Shown: positions 11,589-19,736 of the stretch, one piece after another
Numbering within the stretch: position 1 is the first letter of the stretch
Layout: every line of letters begins with the position of its first letter
Assembly (NCBI RefSeq): GCF_011605345.1
Contig: NZ_JAAOXM010000001.1
Coordinates: 1,364,001 to 1,428,000 of the forward strand
Direction: 5' to 3'
Source of the DNA: Burkholderia sp. D-99
Lineage (GTDB): Bacteria > Pseudomonadota > Gammaproteobacteria > Burkholderiales > Burkholderiaceae
DNA length: 64,000 nt
The notes under the pieces: model-generated
Seen by the model: the letters and a program-made list of their open reading frames with translations, nothing else
The model's database searches: none
Told to the model about the DNA's origin: nothing
Made by a program: the position numbers and the translations under genes

Positions 11589-12316
11589 TGGGGTACCAGT
11601 GGTGCATCCGGGTTAGTTGGCTTGATCGACGCATCGCAAGTGATTCGATCCTGGCCGGAGGGCGTGCGAAGCTTTGAAAAAATTCCCGGCCGCTTTGATG
11701 CTGCAAAGCTCCCGCCCTTGACGCCAGGCGGATAGGGCCTACTTAAGTCAATGCCTGGCACCATCGGAGACACAACGACGTAGGCATCGTTGTCTCCCCA
11801 CTTCTTCGCGACATAGAGTTTGTCTTCGGTTACGAACATCGAATAGTTCTTCGAGTCCTCGAACGAATTGAAGCTATGTTCCATGTAAACCGTCGTGCCA
11901 AAGGTTTTTCCGCTATTTGTCGAATACCAAAATGGCACTACGCAACCTTTTTCTCCATTTCCGCAAACCAATCCATCCGGATAGGCCAGCGGCAAAACAA
12001 TATTCCTTCCGGTCGGGTCGGCGTTAATGATGCGCCCCTGGAAATTTTCAAACAGACCCCGCCCTAAAAATTTTCGAATCCCGGCACGGGTGTCGTTGTA
12101 ATACGATTCCCCGTGATAGCAGTCCCGGTAACGTTCCAGCGTGACAAAGCGGTGTTCGTCAATCCGATAGATAACTTGGGGCGGCGAGTCATACGGCAAC
12201 TCCTTGAGCGCCGAACTCCTAAAGTTACTAAGACTGAAAACCGAATGCTTCGGCTCTGGTGCCGCGCACCCTTGCATCAGGGTGACCAGCGCGATTATGG
12301 CAACGGCATATCTCAT
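11585..12316 (-). CDS. Tli3-like T6SS immunity lipoprotein, first copy
   Basis: Starting at the ATG at 12316 the protein is 243 residues, MRYAVAIIALVTLMQGC..., with the lipobox cysteine at residue 17. An AAGGAGGAG site lies 5-13 bases upstream. The same frame is open to 12394, but that part overlaps tle3 and is a shadow. The ATG shares a base with the tle3 stop (TGATG). The mature region is presumed to neutralise the Tle3 lipase in the periplasm. Six cysteines in the mature part are shared with the second copy. Which copy protects against this effector, or whether one protects against a foreign variant, cannot be told from sequence. Confidence 0.82.
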   Translation of the reverse strand: MRYAVAIIALVTLMQGCAAPEPKHSVFSLSNFRSSALKELPYDSPPQVIYRIDEHRFVTLERYRDCYHGESYYNDTRAGIRKFLGRGLFENFQGRIINADPTGRNIVLPLAYPDGLVCGNGEKGCVVPFWYSTNSGKTFGTTVYMEHSFNSFEDSKNYSMFVTEDKLYVAKKWGDNDAYVVVSPMVPGIDLSRPYPPGVKGGSFAASKRPGIFSKLRTPSGQDRITCDASIKPTNPDAPLVPQ

Positions 12317-14256
12317 CACGCTCCTCCTTTCCATTGCTGTTGCCGAAGTTGTTCGGCTTCGGCCGTGGTTTGTTCCTCGGCTACGGTGCCCCAATCGATA
12401 TAGGCAGGCTTAACAACGCTTTGCGGAACTCCAAGCTCAAAGTAATCGTCATAACCCTGCGTCCAGTCGGCAAATTTCATCAGGCGGGTCCAGAATGCTG
12501 GCCTCTCATATGCATCACAAAAGCCGATTGGGAGATCGTAGGCGACCACTCGGCGCATGAATGCCTGATGCTGCGGCAACGTGCTGTGGTTGGTCGGCTC
12601 GGCGAGATAGGTGTCGAGTCGTTGAAGCATTTCGTCCTGCGTCTCAGGCCGAGTCGTGCGTCTGGAGCTATAAATATCCTCAGTTGTAACGGTGCGCCCT
12701 GGTCGATAAATCGAGCGCATGTAACGGTAGTCAGGATCAGCGTAGCTCCCTGTATTCGGATCATTCGGATCAGGAATCCACGCACCCATTTCATCGGTGC
12801 CTTTACGTGAATTTTCGAACCGCCGCATCTCGTCCTCCGTGACCGGATTCGGCACCTGCTCGGCGTTGATCGTCACCGTTTTATCGGGATGCGGTACCGC
12901 CCACAGCTTCAGGAGAGGCGTAAAAATAGCCCGGTTACCGTTCCAGAAATCGGTCGACTTCGCTCCGGATACAAGCTTGTCTTCGGGAGTCGGCGGCAGC
13001 GTGCCGAACTTCTTCACGCCCGGCGCGTCGCCCACCGGCGTACCGCGCGCCAGCATGCGCTGCTTGACGGTATCGCCCAACTCGGCGAGCAATTTGTCAT
13101 CCACGCCCTGCCAGCCGATGCTTTGCAGCGGCGTGGCGCCCATCACGCGATCATGCGGCGTGAAGTACACGTACAGTCGGCCATGATTGTCGCGCTCGTG
13201 CACGCCGGACTTGCGCCGGTTGTCGGGCCGCCAGAAATCCATGTCCTCGGACGCGCCGCACTGAAGCTGCTTCAATTCCGTCTGGGTGAAAACGTGCTTG
13301 TCCTGCTTGATCCGGTTTGCGATGTTCCGGAAAGTGTTGATGCGCGCCTCCGGAGTGGGGCGTTCCACACCACAGGTCAGGGCGTCCGTGACCTTTTCAT
13401 CAAGGGCATACGGCGAGTTCATCACTAACACGGCATCGGGCGCGCGTGTCTTGCACAAGGCGGTCGCCGCGAGCGCGATCATCGTCCCTTGGCTATGCGA
13501 CATTACTGTCACCGTATCGCGCGGACACTCGTCGCGAATCCGGTCGATCAGGTCGGCCAACCGTTGGGCCGCATGCGCGTAGTATGTGCGCGGCGGAGAG
13601 TCCTGCAGTTGGCGATCGGCCTCCGTGTTCAACGACTCCATGTCGAACCTGAGCACGTGACGCTTGAATCCCTCGGAGCCCCACAATTGCGGCAGGTTGT
13701 TGGTGCCGTTCTGGAAAGGACCGCCCCCCCAATACCACGGACCTTTTTCGTTCGTGCACACGGGCGCCCACGCGTCGAAGCCGCGCGGATTGCGCATCGG
13801 GATACGCCAGTTGCGCTCGGTCCCGGGGGCGGCGCTGTAACCCCAATAGAAGCGGATCACGGGGGAGTTTCCGGTCGCGTCGGGATCGAGTTGGCGAGGA
13901 ATGGGCTTCTTCGTATCAGGATCAATCGCGATGTAATTGTTAGCTTTCAGCTTCGCACCTTCAGGCCGCTTTAACCGGTCATTCAACCCATCGCACAACG
14001 CCTGTTCCGCTGCGTCATACCACTCCCCCGTGGAATTAACGCCATGCACAAAGATGATCACGCCCGGCATGTGCGGCGGAATGCGGCACTCGGCACGCAC
14101 CTGAAAACTGCTCGGAGTGTGATATGACTCCCAATACGGTTGCCCAAGATGATCGCGTTGCATCGGTACGATGCGTGTTGCAGTGTCATGCCGGTAGAGT
14201 TTCGGCATATCCGCATCGTCGCCCGTGTCGTCCGGCTGGTTGGACTGGTCCGTCAT
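12316..14256 (-). CDS. Tle3-like type VI lipase effector (alpha/beta hydrolase, DUF3274-type)
   Basis: The 646-residue protein is an alpha/beta hydrolase with an oxyanion-loop motif FVHGVNSTG at 69-77 and a nucleophile elbow VMSHSQGTM with Ser255. The large size, lack of a signal peptide, C-terminal region and genomic setting fit the Tle3 group of antibacterial phospholipases delivered by T6SS. Ser255 is the expected nucleophile; the acid and histidine cannot be fixed by eye. The ATG at 14256 lies three bases after the vgrG stop, and the stop overlaps the first immunity gene. The likely target is membrane phospholipid of competitor cells, acting from the periplasm. Confidence 0.85.
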   Translation of the reverse strand: MTDQSNQPDDTGDDADMPKLYRHDTATRIVPMQRDHLGQPYWESYHTPSSFQVRAECRIPPHMPGVIIFVHGVNSTGEWYDAAEQALCDGLNDRLKRPEGAKLKANNYIAIDPDTKKPIPRQLDPDATGNSPVIRFYWGYSAAPGTERNWRIPMRNPRGFDAWAPVCTNEKGPWYWGGGPFQNGTNNLPQLWGSEGFKRHVLRFDMESLNTEADRQLQDSPPRTYYAHAAQRLADLIDRIRDECPRDTVTVMSHSQGTMIALAATALCKTRAPDAVLVMNSPYALDEKVTDALTCGVERPTPEARINTFRNIANRIKQDKHVFTQTELKQLQCGASEDMDFWRPDNRRKSGVHERDNHGRLYVYFTPHDRVMGATPLQSIGWQGVDDKLLAELGDTVKQRMLARGTPVGDAPGVKKFGTLPPTPEDKLVSGAKSTDFWNGNRAIFTPLLKLWAVPHPDKTVTINAEQVPNPVTEDEMRRFENSRKGTDEMGAWIPDPNDPNTGSYADPDYRYMRSIYRPGRTVTTEDIYSSRRTTRPETQDEMLQRLDTYLAEPTNHSTLPQHQAFMRRVVAYDLPIGFCDAYERPAFWTRLMKFADWTQGYDDYFELGVPQSVVKPAYIDWGTVAEEQTTAEAEQLRQQQWKGGA

Positions 14257-14259
14257 GAA

Positions 14260-16776
14260 TCAGGCTTCCTTATTATTGTTCTGAAGCAGCAACTTGAGCC
14301 CCCGCGCAACATCCTGCCGGCTCAACGAGGTCTCCCCTTTCTCGCTGGTTATGCCCTCGATAATCTGTCCGCTGGCAAGCTGAATCTTGTACGGTCGGTT
14401 CGCGACCGGCCGGCCGGTGATGTCGTCGCTGAGAATGAACCGCTCGTCATTCGGGATATCGATCTGGTCGAACTTCGGTACCGGCAGCGACAGCGCACCT
14501 GGTCCTTCCTTCTGGATTTCGATGATTTTGAGGATCAGGCAGCCGGCCCCGCCAATCTCGACGTTATCGCCCTGCACCTTGATGTAGGCCGTGCCGCCAC
14601 CGCCGAGCACAACCCCGTTGGCAGCATTGACCGTCGTGGTGCCATCGGCACTGGTGATCCGCATGTCCTTCTGCGCCACCAGTTCCATCGCGTCCGACTG
14701 CGCCTGGATTTGAACCTTGCCGCGCGCGGCGTAGAGCTTGATGCCGAACTTGTGTGCAAACAGCGACAGCACCTCGCCCGCGGCAATCGCGACGTTCCGG
14801 AGCGCATTCACGTTGAACCTCGACGACGTGCCGACACTCACGTCCTTGCCCGCCGACACCATCACCCGATCCGGTGTCGCCAGGCCAATGCCGTTCGGCG
14901 CGGACAGCGCGATCACGGCCGTCTTCAAGCTCGCCAACTCGTCCTTCAACCACGCGTTTTCCGCCCTCAGGTCTGCGATTTCCGCCTGCGCCACAGCTGC
15001 GGCATCGGTCAACCCCTGAGCCTGCGCCTGCGTCAGCGCAAACTGATTCGTCGCCGGCCTCATGTCGGTCGTCTGCCCGACCGCCTTCTCCTGCCTGTCG
15101 GACGACACCAGCAGACCACCACCCGCGCGCACGTGCCCCCGATCGTCCGTACGCAACTCGAAACCCTCGCCTCGCCGCTGCTGGTCCCGGTCCACCGTAT
15201 AGCCCAGATTCAACTGCGTCTTGCCGTGCTCGGTCGCGACCTTGATGTGTTCCTTGCCTTTCCGGTCGTCCAACTCGACGGTGTTGTTCGAGCGCGTGCG
15301 AATCGTATTGCGCGTGCCCCACGGTACGCCCGCGACGATCGGATCCGTGTGTTGGGCGGTATGCAGCACGTGGCTGATGAACGGCAAATCCACGCAGCCC
15401 CACAGGAAGCTCACGCCGACCACCGTGCCCTCGACGAGCCCGAAGTGAAAACCGGTCTGGTTAGGCCCAGCGAACGGCTTCGCCAGCCTCATCGGGCAAC
15501 TTTGCAGCCCCGGCGACCGCGTGTCGCGATCCAGATGGAGATCGACGATGTATTCGCCCTGACTATCCAGATACGGGTCTTTCCAGCCGCCCGACGACGC
15601 GATCGTCCCGGTGATGACCCCGTCGATTCTCGGCCACGTTTCCTCCATCAACGGCATTCGATACTGGCGGTCGGACGGAATCGCGTCGAACTTCATGCGA
15701 TACGCTTTCTTCCGGCTCGCGCCGCACGTCACCCGCACCACAACCAGCCCGTGCTTCGCATCGGGCAACACCCGGCTCGACAGTTTCAGCACCGAGCCGG
15801 GCGTGAGGTCGAGCATGTCGCACTCGCCGCGATACGCGACCTGTCCGGCCAGCGCTGCCTCGCGACGCAGTTCCGCCTCCTCCTTCGCCTCGTCCTCGCT
15901 CCGACTCGGTGCTCCCCACGTATACGCTTCACCATACGTGGTGCGGTCGTCGCGGATCGGGCTGGCCGCCTCGATCGGATCCGAAATCGCCATGTCGGTG
16001 CTGAACGTGCGTACCGCGTAGGCCGCCGGCAAGGTCTTCGCGTGCATTTCAAGCGCACTGACCGACTCGATGCCTCCGGCTTCCAGCCCTCCGTGCGGCC
16101 GATACGCGACCGTCAGGCGCTCTGGATCGCGACGATAGTGCGCATAGTCGTCGCCAAAGCGCACCCGCTCGCAACGTTCGCCTTCTTCGCACACAAACCA
16201 AATGCCCGAGCGTCGGCACAAGCGCGTAATGAACGCCAGGTCATCCTCGCCCCATTGCATCACGAAGCTGCGCTTGCGATAGGTCCGATACAACTGGAAT
16301 TCGAAACTCGCAAAGATCCGGTTGAATTCATGCTCCCGCAGAATCCGCTCGATGATTTCGGGAATGCTCATGTCCAGAAAGAACCGGCATTTCGGCGTAT
16401 TGCGCAACAGCGCCAAACGCGATTCCAGCACGATCTCGTACAGCGACTCGTCGCGATTGGTGGCCTTCAGCGCAAAGCGCGTTACCACGCCTTGCACGCG
16501 TCGCGCGCCTTCGGGCTGGCTCCAGCGGTCACGCGGCGGCGGCTGGATCACGAACGCACCCATCCGGTTCAGGAATTCGCTGCGCGACAAGTCATGACGG
16601 GGATGCGTAAACTGGATCGTGTACTTCGTCGGCTCGCCGATCCCGCGTGCCCCTTCGAACTCGTAGATGTCGGCGAGCGCAGCAGCAGGCGCGCCCTTGA
16701 GATCCAGGCTGTAGAACTGGTGAATGTTGACGCCCGCACGCGCGGGTATGTCGGGAATGGCCGTACTCGCGGTCAA
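14260..16776 (-). CDS. vgrG: VgrG spike protein of type VI secretion, with C-terminal extension
   Basis: The 838-residue protein follows the VgrG order: a gp27-like N-terminal region (about 1-380), a gp5 OB-fold region (about 390-490, TWPRIDGVITGTI... FGLVEGTVVGVSFLWG), a needle segment (VPWGTRNTIRTRSNNTVELDD) and a DUF2345 beta-helix (about 560-735, with a short coiled-coil stretch IADLRAENAWLKDELASLKT). The last 80-90 residues (FILSDDITGRPVANRPYKI..., TSEKGETSLSRQD) look like a transthyretin-type Ig fold, a known docking module for cargo. It leads the operon and should carry the downstream lipase. It is an orphan copy: no other T6SS core genes are present. Confidence 0.93.
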   Translation of the reverse strand: MTASTAIPDIPARAGVNIHQFYSLDLKGAPAAALADIYEFEGARGIGEPTKYTIQFTHPRHDLSRSEFLNRMGAFVIQPPPRDRWSQPEGARRVQGVVTRFALKATNRDESLYEIVLESRLALLRNTPKCRFFLDMSIPEIIERILREHEFNRIFASFEFQLYRTYRKRSFVMQWGEDDLAFITRLCRRSGIWFVCEEGERCERVRFGDDYAHYRRDPERLTVAYRPHGGLEAGGIESVSALEMHAKTLPAAYAVRTFSTDMAISDPIEAASPIRDDRTTYGEAYTWGAPSRSEDEAKEEAELRREAALAGQVAYRGECDMLDLTPGSVLKLSSRVLPDAKHGLVVVRVTCGASRKKAYRMKFDAIPSDRQYRMPLMEETWPRIDGVITGTIASSGGWKDPYLDSQGEYIVDLHLDRDTRSPGLQSCPMRLAKPFAGPNQTGFHFGLVEGTVVGVSFLWGCVDLPFISHVLHTAQHTDPIVAGVPWGTRNTIRTRSNNTVELDDRKGKEHIKVATEHGKTQLNLGYTVDRDQQRRGEGFELRTDDRGHVRAGGGLLVSSDRQEKAVGQTTDMRPATNQFALTQAQAQGLTDAAAVAQAEIADLRAENAWLKDELASLKTAVIALSAPNGIGLATPDRVMVSAGKDVSVGTSSRFNVNALRNVAIAAGEVLSLFAHKFGIKLYAARGKVQIQAQSDAMELVAQKDMRITSADGTTTVNAANGVVLGGGGTAYIKVQGDNVEIGGAGCLILKIIEIQKEGPGALSLPVPKFDQIDIPNDERFILSDDITGRPVANRPYKIQLASGQIIEGITSEKGETSLSRQDVARGLKLLLQNNNKEA

Positions 16777-17816
16777 AGAGTCCTCCGAAAACGTTTACGG
16801 AATAACCCGCGAGACTTTAACGGCGTGAGGGACGAAGCCGCCATAAGACGAATATGAAATTGCAAAAACCGGAATTCGAAGCCGAATCGATTAACGGGTT
16901 CTGGTCGAAAACAAACAGACTCTGTAATTCCTAGATAGCGACTCGCTTGATGAGCACCACGCTGCTGGCGCATGGACCTTCACCGCGCAACATGCCAGGC
17001 GCATCGATGACAACGGGTCGTCAGTGCCAAAGTGCGACCGAACGTCGCCCTCGGGACACCGACGACTCGAATGCGTTTCGTGAAAGTCGGGATGGCCGGC
17101 AGATAACCGAACGTGAAATACGAAGAGCTCCCGTTCGACGCTTCGCGAAATGCGCGTTGAGAGCCTCCAATTCAGTTTCGGCGATGGAGGAAAGCAAACG
17201 ACTGCGATCGCTACCGCATGTCATCGCGCGCCGCACCAGGGAGGATCTCCCGCACAACGGCGGCGTTGCTTCACGAAGGCACCGAGAACAGTTCCAACCT
17301 CTCTCGCCCAAACTCGAGTATTCCCTCTAATTCACGGCGACACCCCCGCAATCGAAAGCAGTCCGCAAGACTGCGCGATGCGCTGTTCCACAGTTCGGGA
17401 AACGTTTGCGGTCGGCCAGCCCTGTTTTTGTGCATGCGCGAAGCGGTTCAGCTCGCATCGCATCGTTTGACCACATAGTGCGACTCGGCCTGCGTCCACG
17501 CCCGGTGGCAAAGCACGCATGCGTATGCCGGTCCACGACGTCATCGCGCACATTCCGGCACCGCGACGAGCGACTCGTGCGTGCGAACGTCGTGCATTAC
17601 CGCACCGTCGTGTCGCGAACCGGTTCCCTTCGCCGCAGCCACGATCGCTTGCGCGTACGACGCAGTGCATGCGCACACACGCCGCGATGTCAGAACTGAC
17701 AGCTATGGAAACTGGCAGCTACCGGAACGGCAGCGACGCCCTACGCTCGTCACCGCTCGCGATCCCACAAGGGTCGAGGGCTCCAGCAACGTCGTCTCTC
17801 CTAAAAAGGACTCCCG
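16777..17816. other. 1-kb intergenic region between vgrG and the sedolisin gene
   Basis: No reading frame here has protein-like composition; the open frames of 60-130 codons are rich in Arg, Ser and Cys as expected for chance frames in GC-rich DNA. The region must hold the divergent promoters of vgrG and of the protease. I noted one short inverted repeat (TGTCAG-AA-CTGACA, 17688-17701) and an AAAAAGGA ribosome-binding site just before 17817, but no convincing promoter pair. Confidence 0.5.
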
Positions 17817-19550
17817 ATGAAAAGGAACGCCTGGTTTGCCCTGCCCCTGCCGTCGCCCCGCCGCCTTGCGTGCGTGGCACCGCTCGTGTTCGCCGCCGCT
17901 GCGGCGCATGCGGCGACGGACTGGGTCGACACCCATACAAAGGCCTTTCTGACCGGCCCGCAGTTGATGGCGCGCAGCGCGGCGCCGTCGCTCGAACTCG
18001 CGGCCGGCGAAACGACCAACGTCGTCGTCAGCCTGAAGCTGCGCAATGCCGCGCAACTCAAGCAACTGGCGCGCGACGTGAACCGGCCGGGCAGCGCGCA
18101 TTACCGCCAGTACCTCACACACACGCAGTTCCTCGCCAGCTATGCGCCGACCGCAGCTCAGGTGAAATCGGTCGTCGACTATCTGCACAAGAGCGGTTTC
18201 GTGAACGTCGAGGTCGCACCGAACCGGTTGCTGGTATCCGCACGCGGCACGGCCGCCACCGTGAAGACCGCATTCAACACGTCGCTCGCGCACTTCGAAT
18301 ACGCGGGCCGCTCGGGCTTCGCCAACACGTCGACCGCGCAGGTGCCGCGCGCGCTCGGCGATGTCGTCGGCTCGGTGCTCGGGCTGCAGAGCGTCGCGCG
18401 CGCGCGGCCGTTGCTGCGCATCGGCAACGTGTCGAAGCCGCAGGCGCTCGCGGCTGGCACGGCGACCGGCCACTATCCGAAGGAATTCCCGGGCCTCTAC
18501 AACGCAACCGGCGTGCCGACTGCGGCCGGTGTCACCGTCGGCATCATCACGATCGGCGGCGTGTCGCAGACGCTACAGGACCTGCAGCAGTTCACGTCGA
18601 GCAACGGTTACGCCACCGTCTCGACGCAGACCGTCCAGACCAACGGCTCGGGCGGCAGCTACACCGACGACCAGGACGGCCAGGGCGAATGGGATCTCGA
18701 CAGCCAGTCGATCGTCGGCTCGGCCGGCGGCCAGGTCGGCAAGCTCGTGTTCTACATGGCAGACCTCAACGCCAGCGGCAACACGGGCCTCACGCAGGCA
18801 TTCAACCAGGCGGTGTCGGACAACACCGCGAAGGTGATCAACGTGTCGCTCGGCTGGTGCGAGACCGACGCGAACGCGGACGGCACGATCGACGCCGAAG
18901 AGCAGATCTTCACGACGGCCGCGGCGCAAGGCCAGACGTTCTCGGTGTCGTCGGGCGACGAAGGCGTGTACGAGTGCAACAACCGCGGCTATCCGGACGG
19001 CTCGAACTACACGGTGTCGTGGCCGGCTTCGTCGCCGCACGTGCTCGCGATCGGCGGCACGACGCTCTATACGTCGTCGTCGGGTGCGTTCTCGAACGAA
19101 ACGGTATGGAACGAAGGCCTCGACGGCAACGGCAAGCTGTGGGCGACGGGCGGCGGCGTCAGCACGATCCTGCCCGCACCGTCGTGGCAGTCGGGCAGCA
19201 ACCGCCAGTTGCCGGACGTCGCGTTCGACGCCGCGCAAAGCACCGGCGCGTACATCTACAACTACGGCCAGTTGCAGCAGATCGGCGGCACGAGCCTCGC
19301 CGCGCCGATCTTCACGGGCCTCTGGGCGCGCCTGCTCGCAGCAAACGGCACGGGCCTCGGTTTCCCGGCCGGCAAGTTCTACGCCGACATTCCGTCGAAC
19401 CCGTCGCTCGTGCGCTACGACGTGGTGTCGGGAAACAACGGCTATCAGGGGTATGGCTATAACGCAGGCGCCGGCTGGGATTACACGACCGGCTTCGGCA
19501 GCCTGAACATCGCGAACCTCAACCAGCTGATCAAGTCGGGCGGGTTCTAA
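17817..19550 (+). CDS. secreted sedolisin (S53) serine-carboxyl protease, pro-kumamolisin type
   Basis: The 577-residue preproprotein has an N-terminal signal (cleavage after AHA near residue 34), a pro-kumamolisin propeptide (about 35-195, with PGSAHYRQYLT and the NRLLVSARGTA segment), and an S53 catalytic domain. Catalytic residues are visible: Glu291 and Asp295 in GEWDLDSQS, the oxyanion Asp381 in SSGDEG, and Ser493 in GGTSLAAP. The C-terminal calcium site is represented by DVVSGNNG and AGWDYTTGFGSLN. It should act outside the cell at acidic pH. A paralogue is found at 57561. It stands alone as a single gene; no dedicated exporter or inhibitor is adjacent. Confidence 0.93.
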   Translation: MKRNAWFALPLPSPRRLACVAPLVFAAAAAHAATDWVDTHTKAFLTGPQLMARSAAPSLELAAGETTNVVVSLKLRNAAQLKQLARDVNRPGSAHYRQYLTHTQFLASYAPTAAQVKSVVDYLHKSGFVNVEVAPNRLLVSARGTAATVKTAFNTSLAHFEYAGRSGFANTSTAQVPRALGDVVGSVLGLQSVARARPLLRIGNVSKPQALAAGTATGHYPKEFPGLYNATGVPTAAGVTVGIITIGGVSQTLQDLQQFTSSNGYATVSTQTVQTNGSGGSYTDDQDGQGEWDLDSQSIVGSAGGQVGKLVFYMADLNASGNTGLTQAFNQAVSDNTAKVINVSLGWCETDANADGTIDAEEQIFTTAAAQGQTFSVSSGDEGVYECNNRGYPDGSNYTVSWPASSPHVLAIGGTTLYTSSSGAFSNETVWNEGLDGNGKLWATGGGVSTILPAPSWQSGSNRQLPDVAFDAAQSTGAYIYNYGQLQQIGGTSLAAPIFTGLWARLLAANGTGLGFPAGKFYADIPSNPSLVRYDVVSGNNGYQGYGYNAGAGWDYTTGFGSLNIANLNQLIKSGGF

Positions 19551-19736
19551 GCGAAGCGTGAAGGCCGGCGCGCGGTGGTGGTCGTCGCGTGCCGGCTGGC
19601 GGGACACAGCACGCACGCCGCTCGAGTCGCGGCATCGGTACTATCCACCACATCAATATCGACATAACAAACATCCGTTGGATCAATTACCGGACGGATG
19701 CGACAGTGGGCATTCACAAAACCTGCACTGCCCGCG

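Larger units (their letters stand above)
10842..12316 (-). repeat. tandem duplication of the immunity gene
   Basis: The two immunity genes form a direct tandem repeat with a period of about 743 bp. Both copies end with the same coding sequence for PDAPLVPQ and both stops are embedded in the same ATGA junction, so the duplication preserved the coupling to the next start. Confidence 0.85.

Noticed and set aside
9140..16776. Complete type VI secretion system or prophage tail module
   Set aside because: Only the spike, tip, effector, immunity and adaptor genes are present; no sheath, tube, baseplate, ClpV, membrane complex, integrase or capsid genes are seen.
14140..16857. 905-codon open frame on the plus strand opposite vgrG
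   Set aside because: It is antisense to a clear VgrG, is Arg/His-rich with no domain pattern, and arises because GC-rich codon use leaves the opposite strand free of stops.
17519..19462. 647-codon plus-strand frame overlapping the first sedolisin gene
   Set aside because: Out-of-frame shadow of the protease; the protease frame has signal peptide, propeptide and catalytic motifs.
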